This document shows, piece after piece, positions 27,004 to 35,998 of a stretch of DNA of 64,000 nucleotides. Position 1 is the first letter of the stretch; the number at the start of each line of letters is the position of its first letter. The stretch is from Pseudomonadales bacterium (GTDB taxonomy: Bacteria > Pseudomonadota > Gammaproteobacteria > Pseudomonadales > Azotimanducaceae). The stretch is taken from assembly GCA_030749725.1 (NCBI GenBank), contig JASMJM010000135.1, positions 1 through 64,000 of the forward strand. The letters run 5' to 3'. The translations under genes and the position numbers were made by a program. A model generated the notes under the pieces. It ran no database searches. It was not told where the DNA came from and was given only the letters and a program-made list of their open reading frames with translations.

Positions 27004-28575
27004 TTAGCTATTTGAGGCCACATCCTGAGTGACGTTCACTCCATTGTCTTGCCGAGCCAACTGATAAGCCCAGCGCCCGTAAAGGTAAAGGCCATAAGCT
27101 GATGCGAATCCCACCACTGCCATTACATACCACACCATGCCAATATTGTGCGTCTGGTATAGCAGTTCTGTTAGCTTTGCCGGAGATTCACCGGTAAATT
27201 CTACCAGGTAGGTGAAGGATTCTCCCTGTGGGATCGCGTCGATCCCTCCGGCATCCATGCCGCGATCGGCCAACAACTCTCGCGAGAATCGTTCCTTGGA
27301 GGCCCAAGTATCATACCAATAGGGCCCCAGAAATCCTTCCAGCGTCCAGCCGATACCGAGTGCAAACTGTGAAAAACCCAGGTACATGGCCTTCTTCTGC
27401 GTCGGCGCAATATTGCCGAGGTACTCGGAGAATTTGGGACTGGACAGCATCTCCCCCATGCTGAATAAGAGAATGGCAATGACCATCATCCAGGCCCACT
27501 GAACGCCACCGATCAATATCAGCGCGGCAGTACTGAGCAAGGTGCCGACGATCATACTGTTGATTGCTTTCAGAGTAGCGCTGTAGGCAGCTACCAGAAA
27601 ACAGATCAACATGATCAATCCGGCATTGAGATTCAGCAGGCCCTCCGGTTTTATAAACGTACCGCTTTGATCCATTCCCAGGAAGAAGATCGCAACGCTG
27701 TTACGGGTGCCACCCTCACCGAACAGATCATTGACGATAACTGACGTATCCACCCAGTCGTCGATATGTGCCGGCAGTACATCAAAAAACGCATTGAACA
27801 TGAACCAGAATCCGGAAAACACCAGCAGATACCGCCACAGTTCAGGTTTGGCAAACTCCTTAAGAGAATCCAACCACAGCGCATCCTGTCTGATTTCACC
27901 TGCAAGTACTTTTTGCCTGAATGCCAGTCTGTCTTCCCTGCCCGGCTCCTTATACAAAAGCAGGAGGATAAAATTGATGGAGATGATTGCAGCACAGGCG
28001 AAAAAGACGTACTTCCATTCCAACTGGCGCAACTGGGCCGCCACCAGAGGACCGAGAAATCCGCCTATGTTCACGGTCTGGTAAAAGACTCCCCAGGCCA
28101 TTGACGAGTTCCTACGGTTGGTCGCTTTGACCAGCGTCCCCTGAATGCCCGGTTTAAAGATACCGGTGCCGAACGCCAGCACCACTGCACCGAAGAAAAA
28201 ACCCCAGAATGTTGGGAAAAAGGCCATCAGCAGGTAGCCGAGAATCTTGATCACGGTGGAAAGGAAAATCGTCTCCTTATAGCCAAGGCGATCAGCCAGT
28301 CCGCCGGTAAGCACCGGTACAAAACTCTGAACCAAAGCCCACACACTCAAGATAATGCCGAATTTGCTCAGCGTTATCCCAAGTCCGCCGGCTGAAACAG
28401 GATCCTTGGCATACAAGGTAGCCGTAGCCTTTACACCATAGAAAGCAAGCCGTTCGACCATCTCCATGCCACCCAGAACCCAGAATACATAACTCAAACT
28501 GGCCAGAGCAGCAAACAGACCCAGTTGTTTCGCATCCGTTACTGCAGTCGAGTGGTTTTCTTCCTGGTTGTTCAT
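27004..28575 (-). CDS. POT/PTR-family proton-dependent peptide transporter (MFS)
   Basis: A 523-aa inner-membrane transporter with about 12-14 segments. The ATG at 28575 has GGAAGGA upstream; the frame continues to 28770 without support. POT signatures are visible: ERLAFYGVKATATLY in the first helix, GTGIFKPGIQGTLVK, and FYQTVNIGGFLGP matching FYxxxNxG. The family imports di- and tripeptides, and some members take other small nitrogen compounds. It diverges from the GH127-like gene, with only 52 bases between the start codons, so both promoters must overlap. Confidence 0.9.
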   Translation of the reverse strand: MNNQEENHSTAVTDAKQLGLFAALASLSYVFWVLGGMEMVERLAFYGVKATATLYAKDPVSAGGLGITLSKFGIILSVWALVQSFVPVLTGGLADRLGYKETIFLSTVIKILGYLLMAFFPTFWGFFFGAVVLAFGTGIFKPGIQGTLVKATNRRNSSMAWGVFYQTVNIGGFLGPLVAAQLRQLEWKYVFFACAAIISINFILLLLYKEPGREDRLAFRQKVLAGEIRQDALWLDSLKEFAKPELWRYLLVFSGFWFMFNAFFDVLPAHIDDWVDTSVIVNDLFGEGGTRNSVAIFFLGMDQSGTFIKPEGLLNLNAGLIMLICFLVAAYSATLKAINSMIVGTLLSTAALILIGGVQWAWMMVIAILLFSMGEMLSSPKFSEYLGNIAPTQKKAMYLGFSQFALGIGWTLEGFLGPYWYDTWASKERFSRELLADRGMDAGGIDAIPQGESFTYLVEFTGESPAKLTELLYQTHNIGMVWYVMAVVGFASAYGLYLYGRWAYQLARQDNGVNVTQDVASNS

Positions 28576-28627
28576 GTTATTTTCCTTCCAGCAAAGACTC
28601 AGCCCTTCCAATTGGAGGCTATGTGCC

Positions 28628-30913
28628 ATGATATCATGCGCAATCAGCAAAGCTGGAATGCCACTGGGATGGAGCAGACGAGTGAGCAAAGACAACGATG
28701 ATTTGGTAACGACAGTGCACGGCGAACGCGTCAACGTCCTGTCGACGCGCTTTATCAGCCAGGACAGCATTCTCTATTTCGGCAACTGGCATCATACGCG
28801 TATAGGAGATGTAGACAGCCACGTCTCCAATACGCAATACAACGCCTTTGAGTTTTCCTTCAGGGGCCCTACTGTGAAGTGGATCGGTCGGAAACAAAGT
28901 GATCATGGCCATGCGGATGTTTACATCGACGGGGAATTCCAGCAAACCGTCGACTGCTATTCTGATACTACTTTGAGCGACGTAGTCAAATTCCAAACAA
29001 CCGGGTTAAGTGACGAACGGGTACACACGCTTAGAGTGGTGGTAAGGAAAGACAGAAACCCCGCAGCAACCGACTGTTGCCAGGACGTTAGCCGGATCCA
29101 ATCCGTCACACCGGTAAGCTATCCGGCAGAGATCGCCAGATCCATGGCAGACGAGTATAAACAGATACAAAATGGTGCCAAGGAGTACCTTACGCCGGAC
29201 TCATGGTCGCCTGTGTCAAATGATGCGAATGCACCTGCGCAGGGTGTGGCGATTCTCTCAGGCGTGTTAAGCGATACGTTCAATCGAAACATCGACTACC
29301 TAAACCACTGTTTTTCAAGTTCCACCTATTGCGATGGCATCGGCTGGAGCCGGTGGCTTCCTGCATCCAACCATGGGCGAATGCTCGCAGGAGCTGGCAA
29401 TGCCCTGCGCTGGGGCGAGAGGTTCGACATGCGCAATATAGTGGATAGTATCGTCGTCGCCATCGAGGAGCGCATGCGGGATGACGGATACTTCAATTAC
29501 TACGACGAAGGGAATTCGTATGCCCATAACTCAGGCGGGTACAGTGAACGTAAGAACTATGACCGTGTCTTCTGGACGAGAGGCCTGCTCGCCGCAGGAA
29601 TGGCAGGCAATGCAAGCGCTTATAGGCTGTTGCGTAGGATGTACGATTGGTTTAACGCGTCTCCCTACCTGCCTTGGCTGCTGATTGGCGGCAATGTAAC
29701 CAACGGTCTTCCTGGGGGGCCATTGATGCATTTGTCTCCGGCCGGAACGGACGATGATCTATTGGTCACAGAAAGGTACTATGACCAGGACTACTGGATG
29801 GCTGAGCTAAAAAATAGAGAGCCTCTCTGCCTGAGCCACTACCCTGGTGAACGACCTCACTGCTATGACCTCCTGGCACTGGAGGCGTTCGTCGATGAAT
29901 ACAGGGCTACCGGCGCCAGTAAATACATCGATGCGGCAACAGGCGGATGGGAACTGTACAGAGAGAGTTTCAAGCATATTGGCGGGGCGACTGCCCTTTG
30001 TGAGGACATGAATGGGGGAATGGATGCGCCTTATCCACCCGGATCCTGCTATATCACCAGCGGACACACCGGCGAGTTGTGCGGCAGCGTATTCTGGATA
30101 AACGTAAACAGCAAGTTGCTGCAGCTATATCCCGGAGAAGAGAAGTACGCAGTCGAGATCGAGGAGTCAATCTACAATGTGATTGCGGCAGCCCAGGATA
30201 GCAGGGGCTACAAAAGGTACCATAACAGACTGCAAGGTAAGAAAGACGTACCGCGCTGTTTGAACACCTGCTGCGAAGTATCTTCGACAGGACTGATCGC
30301 GAGGCTGCCCGAACTCGTCTATTCCACCAGCGTGGACGGTCTTCATATCAACCTGTACGCCTCGTCCGAGATCACCTGGAAGCAGGATGGGGATGATGTG
30401 AGCCTGAGTATAACAACGAGCTTCCCCTTCAGCCCTACGGTAACGATCAAGGTATCAGTGCCGACCTCAAAGTCCATGAATATCCGCATCCGCGTGCCTG
30501 GTTGGGCAACGACCGATATGAAGGTGATGGTGGGCGACTCGGAGTATGCATCCGGAACACCCGGAAGCTATCTATCCGTGGCGCGGACATGGTCGGATGG
30601 TGACAGGTTGACTTTGACGCTGCCAATCAGTTTCAGCGCCGTGAAGTATACCGGTCTCGATCAGATCGAGGGCAACTACGACCGTTATGCGCTGATGTAT
30701 GGCCCTATTCTGATGGCACTGCAATGTGAATTGGAAGGACGCGATGGCGTACCGCACCTGGCCGTTGCTGCAGATAAGCTCGCGGACCTGCTGACACCCG
30801 TACAAGGGAGTACGCTGACATTCGATGTAAGGGGATATCCGGGATATCGATATGTGCCATATTGGATGATCGACACCGAGTCCTTTACCTGCTTCCCGAT
30901 CGTCCAACCCTGA
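28628..30913 (+). CDS. GH127-like glycoside hydrolase with N-terminal beta-sandwich module
   Basis: A 761-aa protein whose catalytic (alpha/alpha)6 barrel resembles the beta-L-arabinofuranosidase family (GH127, former DUF1680). The Zn site of that family, E-x-C plus adjacent C-C, is present as E483-L-C485 and C548-C549. E459 is a candidate acid/base. Residues of about 55-165 form an extra beta-sandwich with a VYIDGEFQQTVDCYS core. The ATG at 28628 has GGAGG nine bases upstream; GTG 28682 is an alternative. No signal peptide is evident. It presumably cleaves a furanoside. Neighbours are a POT transporter and unrecognised genes. Confidence 0.82.
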   Translation: MISCAISKAGMPLGWSRRVSKDNDDLVTTVHGERVNVLSTRFISQDSILYFGNWHHTRIGDVDSHVSNTQYNAFEFSFRGPTVKWIGRKQSDHGHADVYIDGEFQQTVDCYSDTTLSDVVKFQTTGLSDERVHTLRVVVRKDRNPAATDCCQDVSRIQSVTPVSYPAEIARSMADEYKQIQNGAKEYLTPDSWSPVSNDANAPAQGVAILSGVLSDTFNRNIDYLNHCFSSSTYCDGIGWSRWLPASNHGRMLAGAGNALRWGERFDMRNIVDSIVVAIEERMRDDGYFNYYDEGNSYAHNSGGYSERKNYDRVFWTRGLLAAGMAGNASAYRLLRRMYDWFNASPYLPWLLIGGNVTNGLPGGPLMHLSPAGTDDDLLVTERYYDQDYWMAELKNREPLCLSHYPGERPHCYDLLALEAFVDEYRATGASKYIDAATGGWELYRESFKHIGGATALCEDMNGGMDAPYPPGSCYITSGHTGELCGSVFWINVNSKLLQLYPGEEKYAVEIEESIYNVIAAAQDSRGYKRYHNRLQGKKDVPRCLNTCCEVSSTGLIARLPELVYSTSVDGLHINLYASSEITWKQDGDDVSLSITTSFPFSPTVTIKVSVPTSKSMNIRIRVPGWATTDMKVMVGDSEYASGTPGSYLSVARTWSDGDRLTLTLPISFSAVKYTGLDQIEGNYDRYALMYGPILMALQCELEGRDGVPHLAVAADKLADLLTPVQGSTLTFDVRGYPGYRYVPYWMIDTESFTCFPIVQP

Positions 30914-30923
30914 ATAGTCGATA

Positions 30924-31904
30924 CTACTTCGAGACGTAGTCTTCCAGGTTGTCGATGGAATAGGTCAATCGATCGCCTTCGATCAGGGTATCGTTGCGTA
31001 TGAACCAGAGGCCCTCGATCCAGGGAACCGTCTTGGGGACCCCCCAGTCAGGCTGCCATGGCACGTCCCGTGCCTCGAAAGCGAAATGGTCTTGCGGGCG
31101 CATGGGCTTGCCCCAGGTGACGCGCTGTTTCAGACCCAGAACGCGCGTCATCCACCAGGGGTTGTTGGGATCGGCTTGCTGAGTGGCCTTTCCGCTGAGG
31201 CGGAACTCGAGGTCGACCAGATCCCTGATAAACTTGTGGTATTGGACCTCGACTCTGCCGCCCGGCAGGGGCAGCGTCAGATCCTTGGCCATCACACTGT
31301 TGCCGTCGAAGTCCAGCCTGTCGACCGCTTCTGCCTGGCCAAAGGTTACGTGCCACTGATAACCCGTGATCCTAGCCGACTCTGCCTCCTGGTGCAGCTC
31401 GAAGGTGACACTGGGAGATCCCCGACGAAGGCTAAGATCCGTATAAATCCTGGCGCCGTTGGGGAAGCTGAAATGGTATCTCATGACCAGCTCATCCGCA
31501 GATTCGGAGATGACTTCGACTGTGGGTTGCACGTGATCCAACTCGGTATTCTGCCAGGGAGATCCTGGCACGAGCGTCATCAGATTCAGGTTGTTCTTGT
31601 TAACGTACCAACGTCCTTCGCCTGGATGATAGAAGTCGAACCAGATGATGCCGACCTTCGATGGGCGAATTCGCAGGATTCCGTTGTGACAGGACATGGT
31701 GTCATCGTTTCGATCCCGGTACCAGATCGGCTGGGGCCAGCGTTGGGTGTTCAGCTTCGCGGGATCGTTAGTCTCGATGGATCTGGCGCTCCCCATTGGT
31801 TCGGTTGTCTCCGTGGTCTTCGCCTGTACAACGAGGTCGCACCCAGCACAAAGAATGCAGGCCAGTAAAGCAGTCCAGCAACGACCTAAGGAGACGAAAC
31901 CCAT
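30924..31904 (-). CDS. Unrecognised lipoprotein, probably beta-sandwich
   Basis: A 326-aa protein I do not recognise. The ATG at 31904 follows GGGAGGAGG. The N-terminus (TALLACILCAGC) ends in a lipobox-like site at Cys22, so it is likely a lipoprotein in the cell envelope. The body is rich in beta-strand and Trp (WYVNKNNLNLMTLVPGSPW, YQWHVTFGQAEAVDRLDFDG), as in galactose-mutarotase-like or lyase folds. It lies convergent with the GH127-like gene (10 bases apart) and upstream of another unknown protein on the same strand. A role in handling the same glycan is an inference from position. Confidence 0.6.
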   Translation of the reverse strand: MGFVSLGRCWTALLACILCAGCDLVVQAKTTETTEPMGSARSIETNDPAKLNTQRWPQPIWYRDRNDDTMSCHNGILRIRPSKVGIIWFDFYHPGEGRWYVNKNNLNLMTLVPGSPWQNTELDHVQPTVEVISESADELVMRYHFSFPNGARIYTDLSLRRGSPSVTFELHQEAESARITGYQWHVTFGQAEAVDRLDFDGNSVMAKDLTLPLPGGRVEVQYHKFIRDLVDLEFRLSGKATQQADPNNPWWMTRVLGLKQRVTWGKPMRPQDHFAFEARDVPWQPDWGVPKTVPWIEGLWFIRNDTLIEGDRLTYSIDNLEDYVSK

Positions 31905-31955
31905 ATCCTCCTCCCGGAGAAAGAACATCATATCCTGAGCGCTAATGACTGTAAA

Positions 31956-32909
31956 TTAATCATGGCCGAGGGGCCTCACGCCAAATGTGAACTGCTGACC
32001 TTCCACGAAAGGCGCCACCAATTCCAGGTTTTCGAAGGAAATCCCACCGGGTATGGGAGACTGGCTGGCCCAATAGCAGGTTCTGCCATTCACCTGCGCA
32101 AAGAGTTCATCAGGCGGCGATTGACACAGCCAATACTGCAGGGCCGATCTACCCTGGTATCGCCAGGGCGGGGCCGTATCTTTACTATACACTGCCGACG
32201 TTGGATCTAACTCGTCACTGATCGCCTCAATCACAACGCCGGTTTCGCCGGTACTGCTCAGCCGATCGCGCACGAATCGTCGATGAGGAGCAAAGCCGTC
32301 ACCGCTGAAATCCGGCCACAGATCCGCAGCCACAACATCCTCGTCGGCAAGCATCAGTCTTCTCAGTCGAGCGTAGTTTCCCATGGTGGCGGTCAGGATG
32401 ACGTAATCCAATTCAACGGAGTCATCGTACGCTGAGGTCGTGAAACTGACTTCGTAGGGTTTGTCCTGACAGAATTCAACCGTCAGGGAAACGTGGGCTC
32501 CGTTATTGAATTCCTCGATCTCAATTCGGGTCGACATATTCTCATCTGTCAGTTCGTAATCATCACCAAACCAGAGTCGTTTGCCGCGCGTCTGATCGGC
32601 ATCACTAAACTCAAGTTCCGAGAATCCCCTTCTCGTCTCTCCCTTGGGGATTGGCTCAATCGCTATGTAATTGATCATCCGCCCCAAGGGATGATCGAGG
32701 TAAGGCGCATAGATTCGAATCAAGCCCCGCGGGCCGGGCATGGGTGCGAGACCAATCTGTAATCCATCAAGGTGACCGCAAACGGGCCTCACCCTCTGCG
32801 AGCCGGGGGGAGTTATAAATGAGCCCCGCGCGACAGGCAGCCCGAGCTTCTCCCATTCTGAATCTAGCGTGCTCACGATTCCACTCACCGATTGTGTTCC
32901 ATCTGCCAT
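31956..32909 (-). CDS. Unrecognised beta-rich protein
   Basis: A 317-aa protein without signal peptide or recognised motif. It is acidic, and the strand-like segments carry many Asp-Glu and Tyr-Trp residues (KRLWFGDDYELTDENMSTRI, GRTCYWASQSPIPGG). The pattern fits a galactose-mutarotase-like or concanavalin-like beta-sandwich, but I cannot name a family. The ATG at 32909 lacks a clear ribosome-binding site. It ends 51 bases before the lipoprotein start and probably shares its transcript. The PQQ dehydrogenase diverges from it 88 bases away. Confidence 0.55.
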   Translation of the reverse strand: MADGTQSVSGIVSTLDSEWEKLGLPVARGSFITPPGSQRVRPVCGHLDGLQIGLAPMPGPRGLIRIYAPYLDHPLGRMINYIAIEPIPKGETRRGFSELEFSDADQTRGKRLWFGDDYELTDENMSTRIEIEEFNNGAHVSLTVEFCQDKPYEVSFTTSAYDDSVELDYVILTATMGNYARLRRLMLADEDVVAADLWPDFSGDGFAPHRRFVRDRLSSTGETGVVIEAISDELDPTSAVYSKDTAPPWRYQGRSALQYWLCQSPPDELFAQVNGRTCYWASQSPIPGGISFENLELVAPFVEGQQFTFGVRPLGHD

Positions 32910-32997
32910 TGTATTCAGACGAGCCTCTGTTTGCTTGGTTTTCTGTTTCTCTATACCATTTATGCAAATTCAAAAAACGTAAGCGAGGCACCCGGCC

Positions 32998-34914
32998 ATG
33001 CGTAGACACTTCTTGATCCTGCTAACCGTGTTATCGACAGCCCACATACAAGCGGACGAAATCGAGTGGCCTGCTTACGGGGGCGGGCCAGGCGGCGGTC
33101 ACTACACCGCTGCCACCCAGATCACCAAGGATAACGTCAACCGATTGGCGAAGGCGTGGACGCATCGCTCCGGAGACTTCCGAGGCGGTACGCAGTCCAT
33201 CACCGAGGGTGGTAGAGGGGCCCCGTCGAGCAGCTTTATGGTAACGCCCATCATGGTCAACGATACGCTGTATTACTGCACACCCTTCAATCGCGTATTC
33301 GCTCTCGACCCGGCTACAGGTATTGAACGATGGGCATTCGATCCAGAAGTCGATATGGATATTGAATTCATGACGAATTGCCGTGGTGTCAGCAGTTGGA
33401 CAGAAGCAGATGCCAGTGATGCACAGTGTCAGCACCGCATAATCTTGGGCACTCTGGATGCGCGCCTCATCGCACTCGACGGTAAGACCGGCAAGAAGTG
33501 CCCGGACTTCGGTACGGATGGCGAGGTAGACCTGACGGAAGGGCTCACAGACCATGGTCCTAACGATTATGGAGTGACCAGTGCACCAGCCATTATTGGC
33601 GACCTCATCGTTACCGGTGCATTTGTCCTCGACAGTAGTCGCCCCGATATTCCTGCCGGTGTAGTGCGCGCCTACGATGTAAGGACAGGCGATTTTGTCT
33701 GGGGCTGGAATCCCGTCCACCCGGATCACGAGCAACTGGATGCGCAAGGTAAATACGTTGCCGGTACCACCAATGTCTGGAGTACCATCTCGGTAGATGC
33801 CGAACGGGGTCTGGTCATCGTACCGACCGGGAATTCATCACCGGACTACTATGGTGGCGACCGGGGAGGGCACCTTGACTACTTCAGCAGCTCCGTGGTC
33901 ACGTTGGACGCAGCCACCGGAAAGGTGGTCTGGCACTATCAAACTGTGCACCACGACATCTGGGATTACGACGTACCGGCGCAGCCGACCCTGGTCGATC
34001 TCACCATCAACGGACAGACCAGACCGGCCGTGGTTCAGGTAACCAAGATGGGGCTGACTTTTGTCCTCGACCGGGAAACCGGCGTGCCGCTACATCCCAT
34101 CGAAGAACGGCCCGTGCCCCAGGAAGGCGCCGTGCCCGGCGAATACCTGAGTGCCACGCAGCCCATACCCCTGAAACCGGAACCCCTGCATCAACTGGGA
34201 ATCTCGCTGGATGATGCATGGGGGCTCACGTTCTGGGACAAAGGCAAGTGTCGGGAGGCACTGGAAGCCATAACCACAGGACCCATTTACACGCCACCCG
34301 GCAGCAAAGGCACAGCATTCTACCCATCGAATTTGGGGGGTAACAACTGGGGTGCGCCCGCAGTAGATCCAAATCGCAAGATCATGATTGCCAACACAAA
34401 ACATATGGCGATCGGAGTAAAACTCACGGAACAGAAGGATTGCCCGAAAGGTCTGCCATTTCCGCAGAACGGCTCACCCTATTGCGTAATCATGAATCCG
34501 ATCACATCACCGTGGGGCGTGCCTTGCACCGCACCTCCCTGGGCGACGTTAGCTGCCGTCGACCTGGAAAGTGGTGATACGCTCTGGAAGATTCCGCTCG
34601 GTACTCTTAAGAATCTGGCGCCCTGGCCCTTCTACCATTTCATTGACAGCAGCGTCGAGATGGGCGGACCCATGATAACCGCCAGCGGCCTTGTCTTTAT
34701 CGCAGCAACGTCCGACAGTTATATTCAGGCGTATGACATCGACGACGGCACGCAGCTATGGCGTGATGAATTGCCAACCAGCGGTAACGCAGTGCCGATG
34801 AGCTATACCTATAGGGATGAGCAATACATCGTCATCGCCGCAGGCGGGCACTTTATCTCGCCCCTGCCTTCCGGGGATTACCTGGTTGCTTTCAAGTTGG
34901 AGAGCGATGACTGA
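32998..34914 (+). CDS. Secreted PQQ-dependent glucose-type dehydrogenase
   Basis: A 638-aa eight-bladed propeller quinoprotein with a signal peptide (MRRHFLILLTVLSTAHIQA). It oxidises a sugar or alcohol in the periplasm with PQQ and passes electrons to quinone or cytochrome. EWPAYGGGPGGGHYTAATQI and DYDVPAQPTLVD match membrane glucose dehydrogenase, the latter holding the catalytic Asp. The five N-terminal membrane helices of that enzyme are absent, so this form is soluble or peripheral. No PQQ synthesis gene is in the window. It sits among carbohydrate genes, where a pentose or hexose substrate is plausible. Confidence 0.88.
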   Translation: MRRHFLILLTVLSTAHIQADEIEWPAYGGGPGGGHYTAATQITKDNVNRLAKAWTHRSGDFRGGTQSITEGGRGAPSSSFMVTPIMVNDTLYYCTPFNRVFALDPATGIERWAFDPEVDMDIEFMTNCRGVSSWTEADASDAQCQHRIILGTLDARLIALDGKTGKKCPDFGTDGEVDLTEGLTDHGPNDYGVTSAPAIIGDLIVTGAFVLDSSRPDIPAGVVRAYDVRTGDFVWGWNPVHPDHEQLDAQGKYVAGTTNVWSTISVDAERGLVIVPTGNSSPDYYGGDRGGHLDYFSSSVVTLDAATGKVVWHYQTVHHDIWDYDVPAQPTLVDLTINGQTRPAVVQVTKMGLTFVLDRETGVPLHPIEERPVPQEGAVPGEYLSATQPIPLKPEPLHQLGISLDDAWGLTFWDKGKCREALEAITTGPIYTPPGSKGTAFYPSNLGGNNWGAPAVDPNRKIMIANTKHMAIGVKLTEQKDCPKGLPFPQNGSPYCVIMNPITSPWGVPCTAPPWATLAAVDLESGDTLWKIPLGTLKNLAPWPFYHFIDSSVEMGGPMITASGLVFIAATSDSYIQAYDIDDGTQLWRDELPTSGNAVPMSYTYRDEQYIVIAAGGHFISPLPSGDYLVAFKLESDD

Positions 34915-35066
34915 TTAGGGCCTCACGACCAAACATCCAAGGAACATCACGCCTGCAAACTCCATTGAGTCTGCCCACCGTGGGCTGAATGAGTCAGGCA
35001 TATTGGAATCGATCCAGGCTATCAGCACCTGTTCACACCGATTCCGGGTAGCGAATAGGTTGACAG

Positions 35067-35666
35067 CTACTTAACCGCTCTCACCTTGCTCTTTCTGCTC
35101 TTGGTAGATTTTCCTTCTACTTTTTCGCGCAGCTTCGCCACCTCGTCAGAGAGTTCTGACAGCTGCTGACAGACCTGCGTCAGCAGGTCGTCACTCGCCA
35201 CCGGACTCTCTGGCTCGCCTTTGGCACGGGTGCATTCATAGGCAGCTTTCAAGAGCAGAAGGCTATCCCGTTCTTCGGCAATGAACCTTCCTAACAGGCC
35301 CGCTGTGGCGGGGTCGATCGTCTTGTCTGCCAATAGTTTCAAGAGCTGATCTTCGCCATCTCCTTCACCTAATTTATCGTAGCCAAGCTGCTCGAATTTC
35401 GCCATATCGCTCATGTCGGACGCGATCATCTGCAACGTCTTATCGAATCCTTCGGCACGCTTTTCCTTTAGGGTAAAGCCCAACTCACAGAGTCTCTTCT
35501 CAAATGTGGCGGCGTGTTCACCCTCCCGCAGGGCCACTGTTTTCAGCATCGATTGGATCTCCGGATCACATACCGTCGACCAGCAATCGAGTAACTCAAA
35601 TCCCTGTCTCTCACCGTTGACGATGGCGTTCAGAGTGCCTATGTAGGTTGGTTTTTTTGCGGTCAT
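35067..35666 (-). CDS. Ferritin-like/rubrerythrin-fold protein with coiled-coil basic tail
   Basis: A 199-aa protein starting at the ATG at 35666 after GAGGAACG. The first 130 residues form a four-helix bundle with possible metal ligands in the pattern of ferritin-like proteins: NGERQGFELL, LREGEHAATFE, EQLGYDKLGE and FIAEERDS. A coiled coil (LLTQVCQQLSELSDEVAKLR) and a Lys-rich C-terminal tail follow. The tail may bind nucleic acid or a partner. It may store iron or act in oxidative stress defence, but a non-metal scaffold cannot be excluded. Confidence 0.65.
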   Translation of the reverse strand: MTAKKPTYIGTLNAIVNGERQGFELLDCWSTVCDPEIQSMLKTVALREGEHAATFEKRLCELGFTLKEKRAEGFDKTLQMIASDMSDMAKFEQLGYDKLGEGDGEDQLLKLLADKTIDPATAGLLGRFIAEERDSLLLLKAAYECTRAKGEPESPVASDDLLTQVCQQLSELSDEVAKLREKVEGKSTKSRKSKVRAVK

Positions 35667-35998
35667 TATCGTTCCTCGAGTCCACTGGATCTGATGTAGG
35701 AAGGCGCAATTATATGCTAAATGGCCTTGGCTGGGCACTTCATCTCACCGCTCCCACACTTCGCTGCGCTCACGATGGGGAGCGACGAGGGACCTCGCGA
35801 CCGGAGCCCATCATGACCAACCTTGGCAAGACGTGGTTCATTCGGTTTATACTCACGGCGCTTTCTGCGCGTTAAGACTGGTGTACACGACAGGCCCTGC
35901 AGCCAAACGGCAGTGACGCTCACAACCAGAACAACGTTGGAGGAGAAGGCTGCAAGGTCGCAGTCGAGACCTAGGCCGCCAAGCCCAAGGAGAAGGTT
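35667..35998. other. Divergent intergenic region upstream of the ADP-ribosylglycohydrolase operon
   Basis: The 332 bases separate a minus-strand ferritin-like gene from the plus-strand operon and should hold both promoters. I cannot pick out a convincing -35/-10 pair. An ATG at 35813 opens only a 20-codon frame. The inverted pair CGCTCCC and GGGGAGCG (about 35750-35785) could be a regulator site. AAGGAGAAGG at the end is the ribosome-binding site for the next gene. Confidence 0.4.
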
